Shown: positions 8,209 to 17,649, numbered from the stretch's first letter. The stretch is 64,000 nucleotides of DNA from Streptomyces sp. SID13726 (GCF_010548375.1 NZ_JAAGLY010000001.1:310001-374000); one strand, 5' to 3'. Made by a program: numbers and translations. Notes: generated by a model from the sequence alone, not told the origin.

Positions 8209-10151
8209 ACGACCCGCCCCCGCTCGTCCGGCACCCCGGACTTCCGGAAGAAGTAGCTGTTGACCTGATCGCGCCACTCGCGGGCACTGCGCAGCTGTTC
8301 CTCGAACCGCTCCGTCACCCGCGCGTGGCGCGCAGGGTCCACCAGATCCACCAGCGAGGCCCACACCTCCCGGGCTGCCTCCACCTCTTCCACGCCCTCG
8401 AAGTGTGTGTCGTAGATATGCTGGATCACCGTCTTCCCGCTCTTCAACATGTGCCCGTACAACACGTGGTGGAAGAACAGCAGCAGCTCGTCGGGACACG
8501 ACACGAGTGACTCGTACACCTCGGCCCACGGCTTCCCGTACTGCCCCGCGTACCCCGTCCCGCTCGCCACGCTCCGGTCGACGCCGACTCCGTCGCGGTC
8601 GGCGAAGTGGTAGGTGCCCCACGGGCTGTACTCGTAGCCGTCCACGCTCGGCCCGTAGTGGTGCCCCGGCTGGACCATGAAGCCCACGCCCAGGGGAGCG
8701 GTGTACTTCTCGTACGTCCGCCACGAACCGTCCAGGATCGAGCGCAGGCCAGCCGCGAGCGCGGGGTCGGCCGTCCCGAAGCTCAGCCGGATCCATTCGT
8801 CGAGGACCCGATGCGGATCGGCGCCCGGCTCCCAGGCCAGCCGTCCGAAGGTGTACAGGTTCGCCTGGGCCAGCGGATGCCCCGTCCAGAACGGATCGTC
8901 CCCGGCATTGGACACGGCCACGAGCCCACCGCGCGCCGACTCGCCCACGGTGGACTCCCCGCCGCCGACCCCGAACCGCAGCACCTCGCTCCACATCGGC
9001 CCCAGCCAGCACACATGCCGCTGCTGCCCGGTGTACTCCTGCGTCACCTGGAACTCCACCGCCAGCCGGGTGCCCGGCATCGCCCCGATCAGCGGAGACA
9101 CCGGCTCCCGGACCTGGAAGTCCATCGGCCCGTGCTTCACCTGGAGGACGGCGTTGGCGGCGAACTCCCCGTCCAGCGGCACGAAATGGTCGTAGGCGGC
9201 CCGCGCCCGGTCGGTGGAGCGGTCCCGCCAGTCCTGGTGGTGGTCGTAGACGAAGGCCCGCCAGTGCACGGTGCCGCCGTGCGGGGCGAGGGCCGCGGCC
9301 AGCATGTTGGCCCCGTCCGCGTGACTGCGCCCGTAAGCGAACGGCCCCGGCTGGCCCTCCGAGTCGGCCTTCACCACGAACCCGCCGAAGTCGGGGATCG
9401 TCCGGTAGACCCGCCGGACCGCCTCCACCCACCACGACGACACGTCCGGGTCCAGCGGATCGGCCGTCGGCAGGCCGCCCAGCACCATCGGCGCGGCGAA
9501 GGTCACCGACAGATGGACGCGAATCCCGTACGCCCTCAACGCCCCCGCGATGTCGGCCACTTCGGGGAGCCGGTCGGTCAGCAGCCGGGCCTCGGCCGCG
9601 TGCACGTTGACGTTGTTCACCGCCACGGCGTTGATCCCGCAGGCCGCGAGCAGCCTGCCGTACGCCCGCACCCGCTCCAGGTCCCCGCGCGCCCGCCCGT
9701 CCGCCCAGAACAACGACCCGCCGGAGTACCCGCGCTCCACCTGCCCCATGACCGGGTGCACGGCCACGTTGTCCCAGTGGTCGAGCATCCGCAGGGGCAA
9801 CCGCGGTCCGTGCGAGGTGAGTCGGGCCTCGTCGAGGAACGCGGCCTCCCCGAGCCGTACGACGTGGAAGAAGCCGTACAGCAGCCCGCGCGCGCCGGAC
9901 GCCGTGACGGTCGTACAGCCGTCACGGCGCCCGAACGTGAATCCCTCGGAGCCGTCGTCGCCGTCCAGCTCCAACACCAGGTCGTACGGGCCCGGTTCAC
10001 GCGAGACGCTGCCGCCGAACCGACGACAGGCCTCGGCGACCTCCCCGCGGACGGTGTCCACCAGGGGACCCGAGCCGCGGATCAGGGTCCGCCGGGTGCC
10101 GATCGGCCGGAACGCCCCGTCCGGCAGCCAGGCCGGATCGACACCCTGCAT
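8202..10151 (-). CDS. GH67 alpha-glucuronidase (xylan-debranching)
   Basis: A 649-aa enzyme starting at the ATG at 10149-10151. It removes 4-O-methyl-glucuronic acid from the terminal xylose of xylo-oligosaccharides by inversion. Visible family signatures are LPLRMLDHWDN, FGGFVVKADSEGQPGP (acid Glu about residue 265), MDFQVREP (Asp about 344) and VEFQVTQEY (Glu about 366), matching the Glu/Asp/Glu arrangement of characterised GH67 enzymes. No signal peptide, so it acts on imported oligosaccharides. It lies 20 bp downstream of the GH92 gene on the same strand and converges on the GH42 gene, with which it overlaps by seven bases. With CE7 and GH39 it completes an intracellular route for acetyl-glucuronoxylan fragments. 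Confidence 0.9.
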   Translation of the reverse strand: MQGVDPAWLPDGAFRPIGTRRTLIRGSGPLVDTVRGEVAEACRRFGGSVSREPGPYDLVLELDGDDGSEGFTFGRRDGCTTVTASGARGLLYGFFHVVRLGEAAFLDEARLTSHGPRLPLRMLDHWDNVAVHPVMGQVERGYSGGSLFWADGRARGDLERVRAYGRLLAACGINAVAVNNVNVHAAEARLLTDRLPEVADIAGALRAYGIRVHLSVTFAAPMVLGGLPTADPLDPDVSSWWVEAVRRVYRTIPDFGGFVVKADSEGQPGPFAYGRSHADGANMLAAALAPHGGTVHWRAFVYDHHQDWRDRSTDRARAAYDHFVPLDGEFAANAVLQVKHGPMDFQVREPVSPLIGAMPGTRLAVEFQVTQEYTGQQRHVCWLGPMWSEVLRFGVGGGESTVGESARGGLVAVSNAGDDPFWTGHPLAQANLYTFGRLAWEPGADPHRVLDEWIRLSFGTADPALAAGLRSILDGSWRTYEKYTAPLGVGFMVQPGHHYGPSVDGYEYSPWGTYHFADRDGVGVDRSVASGTGYAGQYGKPWAEVYESLVSCPDELLLFFHHVLYGHMLKSGKTVIQHIYDTHFEGVEEVEAAREVWASLVDLVDPARHARVTERFEEQLRSAREWRDQVNSYFFRKSGVPDERGRVVY

Positions 10152-10171
10152 GGGACCCCCAACGCCGTTGC

Positions 10172-13100
10172 TCAGGCGAGCAGTTCGACCTCCGACACGA
10201 CCGCCTCGCCGTCGAGCACCAGACGGTACTTCTCGTACGTACCCGGAGACCTCACCGAGAACGCCCGTGTCTGCCGGTCCCATGCGAAGGATTCGCCGGA
10301 GCGCCGGTCGAGCGTCTTCCACGTGGTCCCGTCGGCCGAGCCCTGGAGCGTCCAGCCGGTCGGCGCCTTCGTGTGGTCCTTCGCCGAAGTCACCGTGTAC
10401 TGGACCCCCTTGACCGGACCGGACACCGGCAGCTCCACCGAGGTCACGCTCGCGTCCGTCGCCGAGGTGTTGTCGAACAGCGCCCCGTCCCCGGAGAGCA
10501 CGTCCGCGCGGGGCGTCGGCACCTCGTCGTCCTTGGTGATCGACGCCGGGGCGGCGTTCTTCCCCGTGCCCCACTTCGAGGGCTTCGGGCCCATGTCGAA
10601 GTCCAGGACGGCCCCCTTGGACAGCACCGAGTGCGGGAGCGAAGTCGACGTCCACGGCTTGCCGTTGACCCGCAGCCCCTGCACGTACACGTTCCGCGCG
10701 CTGTTCTTCGGAGCCTTGACCACCAGGTCCCGGCCGTTCTCCAGATGGACCGTCGCCTTGGTGAACAGCGGTGAGCCGACCGCGTATTCACCGCTGCCCA
10801 TCACCAGCGGGTAGAAGCCCAGCGCCGAGAACAGGTACCAGGCCGACTGCTCGCCGTTGTCCTCGTCGCCGTGGTAGCCCTGCCCGATCTCGCTGCCGAC
10901 GTACAGCCGCGACAGCACCTCACGGACGTTCCTCTGCGTCTTCCAGGGCTGACCGGCCGCGTCGTACATGTAGTTGACGTGGTGGGCGACCTGGTTGGAG
11001 TGCCCGTACATGCCCATCCGGACGTCCCGCGCCTCCGTCATCTCGTGGATGACACCGCCGTAGGAGCCGACGAACTCCGGCGAGGCCGTCTCCGGCGTCG
11101 CGAAGTACGTGTCCAGCTTCTCGGCGAGCCCTGAGCGCCCGCCGTACAGGTTGGCCAGGCCCCGGCTGTCCTGCGGGGCGGTGAAGGCGTAGCCCCAGCC
11201 GTTGGTCTCGGTGTAGTCGTAGCCCCACACCCGCGGGTCGTAACTGGCCGACGGCACCCGCCAGTCGCCCTTCGCGTCCCGGCCCTGGAAGAAGCCCGCC
11301 TTGGAGTCGAAGAGGTTCACGTAGTCCCGGGCCCGGTTGAGGAAGTACTCCGACTCGTCCTTGTAGCGCTTCTGACCGGTCTTCGCGTACAGCGCCTGGC
11401 CCATCCGCGCGATGCCGTAGTCGTTGAGGTAGCCCTCCAGCGCCCAGGACAGCCCCTCGTGGGTGTCGGTGCTCGTGTAGCCGAGGAAGGGCGAGGTCTC
11501 CATGCCCTTGCGGCCCACGCCGGACGACGGCGGTACGACCGTCGCGTTCTTCAGGGCCGCGTCGTACGCCGACTTGGCGTCGAAGTCCACGCCCTTGACG
11601 TACGCGTCCGCGAAGGCGACGTCCGAGGAGGTGCCGGTCATCAGATCCGCGTAACCGGGGGAGGACCAGCGGGAGGTCCAGCCGCCGTCCTTGTACTGCT
11701 GGACGAACCCGTCGACCATCTCGCCCGCCTGAGAGGGCGTCAGGAGCGAGTACGCCGGCCAGGTGGTCCGATAGGTGTCCCAGAAGCCGTTGTTGACGTA
11801 CACCTTGCCGTCCACGATCTTCGCACCGGTGTGCGTCGGGGTGTCCGGACCCGGCATCGGCGAGAACGGCGAGGCGTACTGGTACTTCGAACCCACCTTC
11901 TCGAAGCCGGAGTTGGGGTACAGGTACAGCCGGTACAGGCTGGAGTACAGCGTGGTCAGCTGGTCCTGCGTGGCACCCTCGACCTCGACCTTGCCGAGCA
12001 GCCGGTCCCACTGTGCCCTGGCCCGGTCCCGGACCTTCTCGAAGGACGTGCCGTCCGGGATCTCCTGGCGCAGGTTGTCCTTCGCCTGGTCGAGGCTGAT
12101 CAGCGAGGTGGCGAGCCGCAGCGTGACGGTCCGGTCCGCACCGGCGTCGAAGCGCAGATACCCCTTGACCCCGCCCGCGGAGCCGTCCTTCACCGGCTTG
12201 TCGAAGACGCCGTAGACGAAGAGCCGGGTCGCGCCGGTGGACAACCCGGACTTCACGTCCGAGTACCCGGTGATCACCCCGGCGTCCTTGTCGAGCGTCA
12301 GCCCCGCCTGGTCCGTCACGTTGTCGAAGAGGACGCTCGCGTCGTCGCCCGGGTAGCTGAAGCGCAGGGCCGCCGCGTGGTCGGTCGGCGCCATCTCCGC
12401 CTTGAGCCCGTTCTCGAACCGCACCCCGTAGTAGTACGGCCGCGCGGTCTCGTTCTCGTGCCGGAAGGCCAGCTCCCGCGCCTCCCGGCCGGTGTCCGGG
12501 GTGCCGCCGGCGGCCGACGGCATCACCTGGAAGGTCTGCCGGTCGCCCATCCACGGGCTCGGCTCGTGGCTCGCGCTGAACGCCTGGATCGTCGGCAGGT
12601 TGTCGTCGTTGTTGGCCCGCGCGTAGTCGTAGAGCCAGCTCAGCGAGGACGCGTTGGTCACCGGGGTCCAGAAGTTGAAGCCGTGCGGCACGGCCGTAGC
12701 CGGGAAGTTGTTGCCGCGCGAGAAGCCGCCGCTGGAGTTGGTGCCCCGGGTGGTGAGCGCGTAGTCCGACAGATGCGCCTTGGGTTTCTCCGCCGCGACC
12801 CGCTCCAGCTTCACGTCGTCCAGCCAGCCCCGGAACTTCGCGGGCCCGCGCGGGGAGTCGTACGCGACGAGGATCCGGTCGACGGTCTTCCCGGCCGCGA
12901 CCGACCCGATCCGCGAGACCACGTTGTTCCACTGGTTGGCGTAGAGCACCTTCGAGGCGCCCTGTCCCTGCGGCGACAGCGGGAATCCGTGCTGGTCACG
13001 GGCGTCGAGACCGCTCAGGAAGGTGCCGTCGGTGAAGGCCAGGTCCACGGACACGTTCGTGGCGTCGTAGTCCCGGTCGCCGTCGGCCATCGACGGGAAG

Positions 13101-13963
13101 ATCCGGTACGACAGCCGGGTCAGCCGGTCCACCGCCACGTTCACGTCGAAGACCTTGTTGTACGAGTACGCCCGTCCCTCGGCCGTGTGCCGACCGGCGT
13201 AACGCAGGGCCCTCTTTCCGGTGAATCCGGCGCCCGCCTTCGCGGTGGCCGATCCGCTCGGCCCGCGGTCGACCAGCGAGAGCATGTCCTGCGGCACCGG
13301 CCCGTCGCCGCCGCCCGTGGAGAACTGCACGTCGGCCAGCTGGAGGATGTCGTCGGCGCCGTTGTTCTTGGTGATGTCGAGCCGGAAGTGCTGGTACTCG
13401 GCCGGGTCCGCGATGTCGTACGACTTCGTCTGGAACCGTTCGTCGAACGATTCGCCGGAGCGGGTGTCGAGGGTCTTCCAGTCCTTGCCGTCGGTGGAGC
13501 CCTTCAGGGTCCAGTCCTTCGGGTCGCGCTCGGCGAAGTCGTTGGCCGAGGTCAGCGCGTAGGTGACCACCTTGACCGGCTTGTCCAGGTCGAACTCGGC
13601 CCAGCCGGTGGGCTCGAAGGCCAGCCACTTGGTGACGGACTCGCCGTCGACGAGGTTCTCCTTCACCTCGCCGCCGCCGGTGTTCTCGGCGCTCGCCCGG
13701 ACGTCCGTGACATGGTCGGTGACATTGCCCGGGATGCCGGTGCTGTAGCCGCCGTCGACGCCGGAGGACCGGCCGCCGTCGACGGTGTTGATCCAGTCGG
13801 GGGCCGGGTCACCGGCCTCGAAGGAGGACGCGAACCCCCGGTCGGCCGCGGCCGGGGTCTCGGGCAGGGCGACCGCCGCGCCCTGCGAGCCCACGGTCAT
13901 GACGAAGGCGGCCGTGAAGACGACCGCCGTACTCCGTCTGAGTCGAGTTCTGTACCGATCCAT
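10172..13963 (-). CDS. Secreted GH92 alpha-mannosidase with discoidin-type carbohydrate-binding domains
   Basis: A 1263-aa exported protein: basic N-terminus and hydrophobic core ending near ALPETPAAADRG. Residues about 70-220 form an F5/8 type C (discoidin) domain, followed by a beta-sandwich region, then the GH92 module from about 410 (GNNFPATAVPHGFNFWTPVTNASS) to about 1120 (GDEDNGEQSAWYLFSALGFYPL). A second discoidin-like domain closes the protein. GH92 enzymes are calcium-dependent inverting exo-alpha-mannosidases acting on fungal mannan or N-glycans. AGGGAGGG nine bases before the ATG is a good ribosome site. A perfect 12-bp palindrome upstream (13992-14003) suggests LacI-type control. 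It is cotranscribed with the GH67 gene, mixing mannan and xylan functions. Confidence 0.92.
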   Translation of the reverse strand: MDRYRTRLRRSTAVVFTAAFVMTVGSQGAAVALPETPAAADRGFASSFEAGDPAPDWINTVDGGRSSGVDGGYSTGIPGNVTDHVTDVRASAENTGGGEVKENLVDGESVTKWLAFEPTGWAEFDLDKPVKVVTYALTSANDFAERDPKDWTLKGSTDGKDWKTLDTRSGESFDERFQTKSYDIADPAEYQHFRLDITKNNGADDILQLADVQFSTGGGDGPVPQDMLSLVDRGPSGSATAKAGAGFTGKRALRYAGRHTAEGRAYSYNKVFDVNVAVDRLTRLSYRIFPSMADGDRDYDATNVSVDLAFTDGTFLSGLDARDQHGFPLSPQGQGASKVLYANQWNNVVSRIGSVAAGKTVDRILVAYDSPRGPAKFRGWLDDVKLERVAAEKPKAHLSDYALTTRGTNSSGGFSRGNNFPATAVPHGFNFWTPVTNASSLSWLYDYARANNDDNLPTIQAFSASHEPSPWMGDRQTFQVMPSAAGGTPDTGREARELAFRHENETARPYYYGVRFENGLKAEMAPTDHAAALRFSYPGDDASVLFDNVTDQAGLTLDKDAGVITGYSDVKSGLSTGATRLFVYGVFDKPVKDGSAGGVKGYLRFDAGADRTVTLRLATSLISLDQAKDNLRQEIPDGTSFEKVRDRARAQWDRLLGKVEVEGATQDQLTTLYSSLYRLYLYPNSGFEKVGSKYQYASPFSPMPGPDTPTHTGAKIVDGKVYVNNGFWDTYRTTWPAYSLLTPSQAGEMVDGFVQQYKDGGWTSRWSSPGYADLMTGTSSDVAFADAYVKGVDFDAKSAYDAALKNATVVPPSSGVGRKGMETSPFLGYTSTDTHEGLSWALEGYLNDYGIARMGQALYAKTGQKRYKDESEYFLNRARDYVNLFDSKAGFFQGRDAKGDWRVPSASYDPRVWGYDYTETNGWGYAFTAPQDSRGLANLYGGRSGLAEKLDTYFATPETASPEFVGSYGGVIHEMTEARDVRMGMYGHSNQVAHHVNYMYDAAGQPWKTQRNVREVLSRLYVGSEIGQGYHGDEDNGEQSAWYLFSALGFYPLVMGSGEYAVGSPLFTKATVHLENGRDLVVKAPKNSARNVYVQGLRVNGKPWTSTSLPHSVLSKGAVLDFDMGPKPSKWGTGKNAAPASITKDDEVPTPRADVLSGDGALFDNTSATDASVTSVELPVSGPVKGVQYTVTSAKDHTKAPTGWTLQGSADGTTWKTLDRRSGESFAWDRQTRAFSVRSPGTYEKYRLVLDGEAVVSEVELLA

Positions 13964-13991
13964 CGGCTAGTACCCTCCCTGCACGAGGACG

Positions 13992-14003
13992 GACAACGTT
14001 GTC
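13992..14003. promoter_or_regulatory. LacI-type operator, GACAACGTTGTC
   Basis: Perfect 12-bp palindrome with the central CG typical of LacI/GalR operators, about 28 bp upstream of the GH92 start codon. The same sequence with one mismatch (GAAAACGTTGTC) occurs at 34975-34986, between the GH2 beta-mannosidase-LacI operon and a sugar importer. The shared site suggests that the LacI protein encoded at 31513-32541 also controls GH92. Confidence 0.65.
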
Positions 14004-14193
14004 ACCAATTCCGTGCAAGGATCAGTAGTGGCCCAAGTGGACAGTGATGTCAAGGGCGTTGGCTGCGGCATTCGGGGCCTATGTCGCGGATTTTTCCGGC
14101 AAGCTTCGCACAGCGCGCTCATATTTCCGCGAGGTCTCAACTCGGAAAAGACCCATGGCCAACCTTGCATTCGATCTTGCTCCGCCGACCGGA

Positions 14194-14209
14194 AGTGGAC
14201 TATACCTGT
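14194..14209. promoter_or_regulatory. Candidate DasR-responsive element (dre) upstream of ngcE
   Basis: AGTGGACTATACCTGT matches the dre consensus AGTGGTCTAGACCACT at 12 of 16 positions, keeping the AGTGG and ACC cores. DasR is the GntR-family regulator of chitin and GlcNAc use in Streptomyces, and ngcE is a known type of target, so position and function agree. Found by eye, not scored. Confidence 0.55.
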
Positions 14210-14322
14210 CGGCGATTCACCCCACTCGCACGAACCTCTTGCACGAACCTGCTTGACCTGACCGCGGTGCCGGGGAGGATCCGGTTCACCGCCTGAGTCC
14301 TGGAGAAGGCGAGGACTTGAGC

Positions 14323-15783
14323 ATGGGATCCACTTCCGCCGAGAACAGCATGAACGGCAGCGCGGGTGTAGGCCGCCGCGATCTGATCAAGCGGTCGGCC
14401 GCGCTCGGACTGATCTCCGTCCCGACCATGAGCTTTCTGTCCGCGTGCGCCAGCAGTGGCGGCGACGACAGCGGCGACAAGGCCAAGGCCGGCAAGAAGA
14501 CCGCGAAGAACCCGCTGGCCGTCAACGACACCGCCCAGATGGAATTCGTCCTGTTCGACGGCGGTTTCGGCAAGGAGTACGCCGAGGACGCCGTCAAGAT
14601 CTACGAGAAGAACTTCCCCAAGGCGAAGGTGAAGTTCTCCGCCACCCAGAAGATCCAGTCCACCCTCCAGCCCCGCTTCAACCAGGGCACCCCGCCGGAC
14701 CTCATCGACAACTCCGGCGCCGAGCAGATGGACATGGGCGTCCTGGTCGGCAAGAACCAGCTCGCCGACCTCACCCCGCTCCTGGACGCCCCGTCCTACG
14801 ACGACCCGAACAAGAAGGTCCGCGACACCCTGCGGCCCGGCATCGTCGAGATGGGCCAGTTCGACGGCGACCCGGTGTGGATCATGTACTACGCCTACAC
14901 GGTCTACGGCGTCTGGTACTCCCAGAAGGCCCTCGACTCGCTCGACGAGCAGTACCCGGAGACCTGGGACCAGATGCTCGCGGTGTGCGAGAAGGCCAAG
15001 AAGAAGGGCATGGCGGGCTGGACGTACGCGGGCAAGTACCCGTACTACCTGCCCTTCTCGCTCTACCCGATGATCGCCAAGGTCGGCGGAGTCGAGGTGC
15101 TCGACGCCATCGACAACCTGGAGCCCAACGCCTGGAAGAACCCGGCGGTCAAGGCGTGTTTCGACGCCTACTACGAGCTCTACAAGAAGGGCTACGTCCT
15201 CAAGGGCACCCCCGGTCTCGACCACATCCAGTCACAGACCGCGTGGGCCCAGGGCAAGGCGCTGTTCATCCCGAACGGCTCCTGGGTGGAGAACGAGTCG
15301 GCGAACGTCATCCCCAAGGACTTCGACCTCGCTGTCTCCGCGCCCACCGGCATCGACTCCTCCGACAAGATGCCCTTCGGCACCATCTGGGCCTCCGGCG
15401 GTGAGCCCTTCATCGTCCCGGCCAAGGCGAAGAACACCGCGGGCGGCATGGAGCAGCTGCGGATCATGCTCAGCGAGGCGTCCTCGAAGAACTTCACCTC
15501 CAAGGTGAAGTCGCTGACCGCCTTCAACGGCGGCACCGACGGCATCACCCTCACCCCGGGCCTCAAGTCCGGTGTGGCCGCGCTCGAGAAGGCCGGCTCC
15601 AACGTGGTGAACCCGAGGCTCCAGGACTGGTACGTCCAGCTCCAGAAGGAGCAGATCGGAGTGGCGGGCCTCGGCGAGATGATGGCCGGACGGCTCACCC
15701 CGGCGGAGGCGATCAAGAAGATCCAGGGCTTCGCCGACGCGGCCGCGAAGGACTCGTCGATCAAGCACTACAAGCACCAGTAA
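14323..15783 (+). CDS. ngcE: N-acetylglucosamine/chitobiose ABC transporter substrate-binding lipoprotein NgcE
   Basis: A 486-aa family 1 receptor. The N-terminus carries GRRDLIKRS (twin-arginine-like) and a lipobox ending FLSAC, so export and lipid anchoring are expected. The body is of NgcE type: PDLIDNSGAEQMDMGVLV, the WGQ-equivalent WASGGEPFIVPAKAKN and the C-terminal INKIQ-like AIKKIQGFADAAAKD. NgcE-type receptors bind GlcNAc and N,N'-diacetylchitobiose. The gene is followed 16 bp later by ngcF and 5 bp after that by ngcG, matching the ngcEFG order I recall from S. coelicolor. The ATG at 14323 is preferred to an in-frame TTG six bases upstream because its spacing to GAGG is better. A DasR-like site lies 114 bp upstream. 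Confidence 0.85.
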   Translation: MGSTSAENSMNGSAGVGRRDLIKRSAALGLISVPTMSFLSACASSGGDDSGDKAKAGKKTAKNPLAVNDTAQMEFVLFDGGFGKEYAEDAVKIYEKNFPKAKVKFSATQKIQSTLQPRFNQGTPPDLIDNSGAEQMDMGVLVGKNQLADLTPLLDAPSYDDPNKKVRDTLRPGIVEMGQFDGDPVWIMYYAYTVYGVWYSQKALDSLDEQYPETWDQMLAVCEKAKKKGMAGWTYAGKYPYYLPFSLYPMIAKVGGVEVLDAIDNLEPNAWKNPAVKACFDAYYELYKKGYVLKGTPGLDHIQSQTAWAQGKALFIPNGSWVENESANVIPKDFDLAVSAPTGIDSSDKMPFGTIWASGGEPFIVPAKAKNTAGGMEQLRIMLSEASSKNFTSKVKSLTAFNGGTDGITLTPGLKSGVAALEKAGSNVVNPRLQDWYVQLQKEQIGVAGLGEMMAGRLTPAEAIKKIQGFADAAAKDSSIKHYKHQ

Positions 15784-15799
15784 CGGCAACGGAGCGGCG

Positions 15800-16726
15800 A
15801 TGCAGCACGGCAAGTACCGGTTCATCGTGGGGTTCTTGGCGCTGCCCCTGGGACTGTACGCGCTTTTCGTGGTCTGGCCGTTCATCCAGTCCATCTACTA
15901 CTCGTTCACGGACTGGACGGGCCTGAGCCCCGAATTCAAGATGGTCGGCCTGGACAACTACCGGAGGATGCTGGACGACGAGATCTTCTGGAAGTCCTTG
16001 CAGCACAGCTTGATCTTCGCGCTCGTGCTGCCGGTGGTGACGATCGGCCTCGCGCTGTTCTTCTCCTTCATGATCAATGTCGGCGGCCGGAAGAGAAAGG
16101 GAGGCCCGGTCGTCACCGGCGTCCGGGGCTCCTCCTTCTACAAGATCGTCTATTTCTTCCCGCAGGTCCTCTCGATCGCGATCGTCGCTCTGCTGTTCGC
16201 CTTCGCGTACAACCCGGACAGCGGCGCGATCAATTCGATTCTGCGCGGCATCGGGCTCGACAGCGTCCAGCCGCTGTGGCTGGGCGACCCGAGCCTCGCC
16301 CTGTGGGCCGTGATGGCGGTCCTGGTGTGGTCCACGGTCGGTTTCTTCGTGGTCCTGTTCAGCGCCGGAATGGCCTCCATCCCGGCGGATCTCTACGAGG
16401 CGGCGCTGCTCGACGGGGCGGGACGGGCGAGCACCTTCTTCCGGATCACCCTGCCGCTGCTGTGGGACACCGTGCAGTCCGGCTGGGTCTACATGGGCAT
16501 CCTGGCCCTCGGCGCCGAGTCGTTCGCGGTCGTACAGATCATGACGACCGGTCCCGGCGGTCCCGACTACTCGACCACCGTCATGGTCCTGTACGTGTAC
16601 CAGAAGGCGTTCCGTGACGGGCAGGCCGCCTACGCCACCACCATCGGCGTCGCCCTGCTCGTCGTCACGCTGGCGTTCGCCGCCCTGGTGATGCGGCTGG
16701 GCCGGCGCGAGCGGCTGGAGTACTGA
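15800..16726 (+). CDS. ngcF: N-acetylglucosamine/chitobiose ABC transporter permease NgcF
   Basis: A 308-aa membrane permease with six predicted helices; the first is FIVGFLALPLGLYALFVVWPF, followed by the family-typical SIYYSFTDWTG. The EAA loop is LYEAALLDGAGRASTFFRITLPLLW. An insertion of basic residues between helices two and three (GGRKRKGGPVV) is characteristic of this transporter subgroup. It would form a heterodimer with the next gene product and be powered by a shared MsiK-type ATPase, since none is encoded here. GGAG lies five bases before the ATG. Confidence 0.83.
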   Translation: MQHGKYRFIVGFLALPLGLYALFVVWPFIQSIYYSFTDWTGLSPEFKMVGLDNYRRMLDDEIFWKSLQHSLIFALVLPVVTIGLALFFSFMINVGGRKRKGGPVVTGVRGSSFYKIVYFFPQVLSIAIVALLFAFAYNPDSGAINSILRGIGLDSVQPLWLGDPSLALWAVMAVLVWSTVGFFVVLFSAGMASIPADLYEAALLDGAGRASTFFRITLPLLWDTVQSGWVYMGILALGAESFAVVQIMTTGPGGPDYSTTVMVLYVYQKAFRDGQAAYATTIGVALLVVTLAFAALVMRLGRRERLEY

Positions 16727-16731
16727 ATCAG

Positions 16732-17649
16732 ATGAAGACGACCGAAACCTCCGTACCGGCCGACTCCGGTGCTCCCGTCGCCAAGACCGACTCGGACGGC
16801 CCCCCGCCCCGGAAGGAGAAGCGGGAGGGCGGCGTCCTCAACGTCTTCTCGCACGGGATGCTCGTCCTGTGGGCGTTCATGGTCGTGATGCCGCTGCTGT
16901 GGGCGGTGATGACGTCCTTCAAGGACGACAGCGCCATCTTCAACTCGCCCTGGTCGCTGCCGGACAAGCTGCACTTCGACAACTGGTCGCGGGCCTGGAC
17001 CGACGCCAACATGAGCGACTACTTCCTCAACACCATCCTGGTGGTGGCGGGTTCGCTCATCGGCACCCTGGTGCTCGGCTCGATGGCCGCGTACGTGCTG
17101 GCCCGGTTCGACTTCCCGGGCAACCGGTTCATCTACTACCTGTTCATCGGCGGCATGAGCTTCCCGATCATGCTGGCGCTGGTCCCGCTGTTCTACGTCG
17201 TGAACAACATGGGCCTGCTGAACACGATCCACGGGCTGATCCTGGTCTACATCGCCTACTCGCTGCCGTTCACGGTCTTCTTCCTGACCGCGTTCTTCCG
17301 CACGCTGCCGACCTCGGTGGCGGAGGCGGCGTTCGTCGACGGGGCCTCGCACTCCAGGACGTTCTTCCAGATCATGCTGCCGATGGCCAAGCCGGGCCTG
17401 ATCAGCGTGGGCATCTTCAACTTCCTGGGGCAGTGGAACCAGTACATGCTGCCGACGGTGCTCAACACCGACCCGGACAAGCGGGTGCTGACCCAGGGGC
17501 TGGTGCAGCTCGCGGCCAGCCAGGGCTACAAGGGCGACTGGTCGGGCCTGTTCGCGGGCCTGGTGATGGCGATGATCCCGGTCCTCGCCGCGTACATCGT
17601 CTTCCAGCGGCAGGTGGTGGCCGGTCTGACGGCGGGCGCCCTGAAGTAG
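16732..17649 (+). CDS. ngcG: N-acetylglucosamine/chitobiose ABC transporter permease NgcG
   Basis: A 305-aa partner permease beginning five bases after ngcF. A hydrophilic N-terminal tail of about 35 residues precedes the first helix (GMLVLWAFMVVMPLLWAVMTSF). The EAA loop is VAEAAFVDGASHSRTFFQIMLPMAKPG, and the C-terminus VFQRQVVAGLTAGALK is typical of the CUT1 second permease. Last gene of the ngcEFG unit. The roughly 200 bp before the ROK gene hold no strong hairpin that I can see. Confidence 0.83.
   Translation: MKTTETSVPADSGAPVAKTDSDGPPPRKEKREGGVLNVFSHGMLVLWAFMVVMPLLWAVMTSFKDDSAIFNSPWSLPDKLHFDNWSRAWTDANMSDYFLNTILVVAGSLIGTLVLGSMAAYVLARFDFPGNRFIYYLFIGGMSFPIMLALVPLFYVVNNMGLLNTIHGLILVYIAYSLPFTVFFLTAFFRTLPTSVAEAAFVDGASHSRTFFQIMLPMAKPGLISVGIFNFLGQWNQYMLPTVLNTDPDKRVLTQGLVQLAASQGYKGDWSGLFAGLVMAMIPVLAAYIVFQRQVVAGLTAGALK

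Larger units (their letters stand above)
13964..14322. promoter_or_regulatory. Divergent promoter region between GH92 and ngcE
   Basis: A 359-bp gene-free stretch separating a leftward mannosidase operon from the rightward ngcEFG operon. It holds a LacI-type palindrome near the GH92 side (13992-14003), a DasR-like site (14194-14209), and a 13-bp tandem direct repeat, CTCGCACGAACCT (14225-14237) and CTTGCACGAACCT (14238-14250), differing at one base. The direct repeat lies about 75 bp upstream of ngcE and could be an activator site; its function is unknown. Nothing in the stretch resembles a small gene with a ribosome site. Confidence 0.6.

Noticed and set aside
10220..10242. GGTACTTCTCGTACGTACC, resembling the shared regulator site
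   Set aside because: It lies inside the GH92 coding sequence, encodes conserved residues near the C-terminus and lacks the inverted-repeat spacing.
10920..14047. Long open frames on both strands across the GH92 gene
   Set aside because: High-GC third-position bias produces antisense and shifted frames; their translations are repetitive Arg/Gly/Val-rich with no domain.
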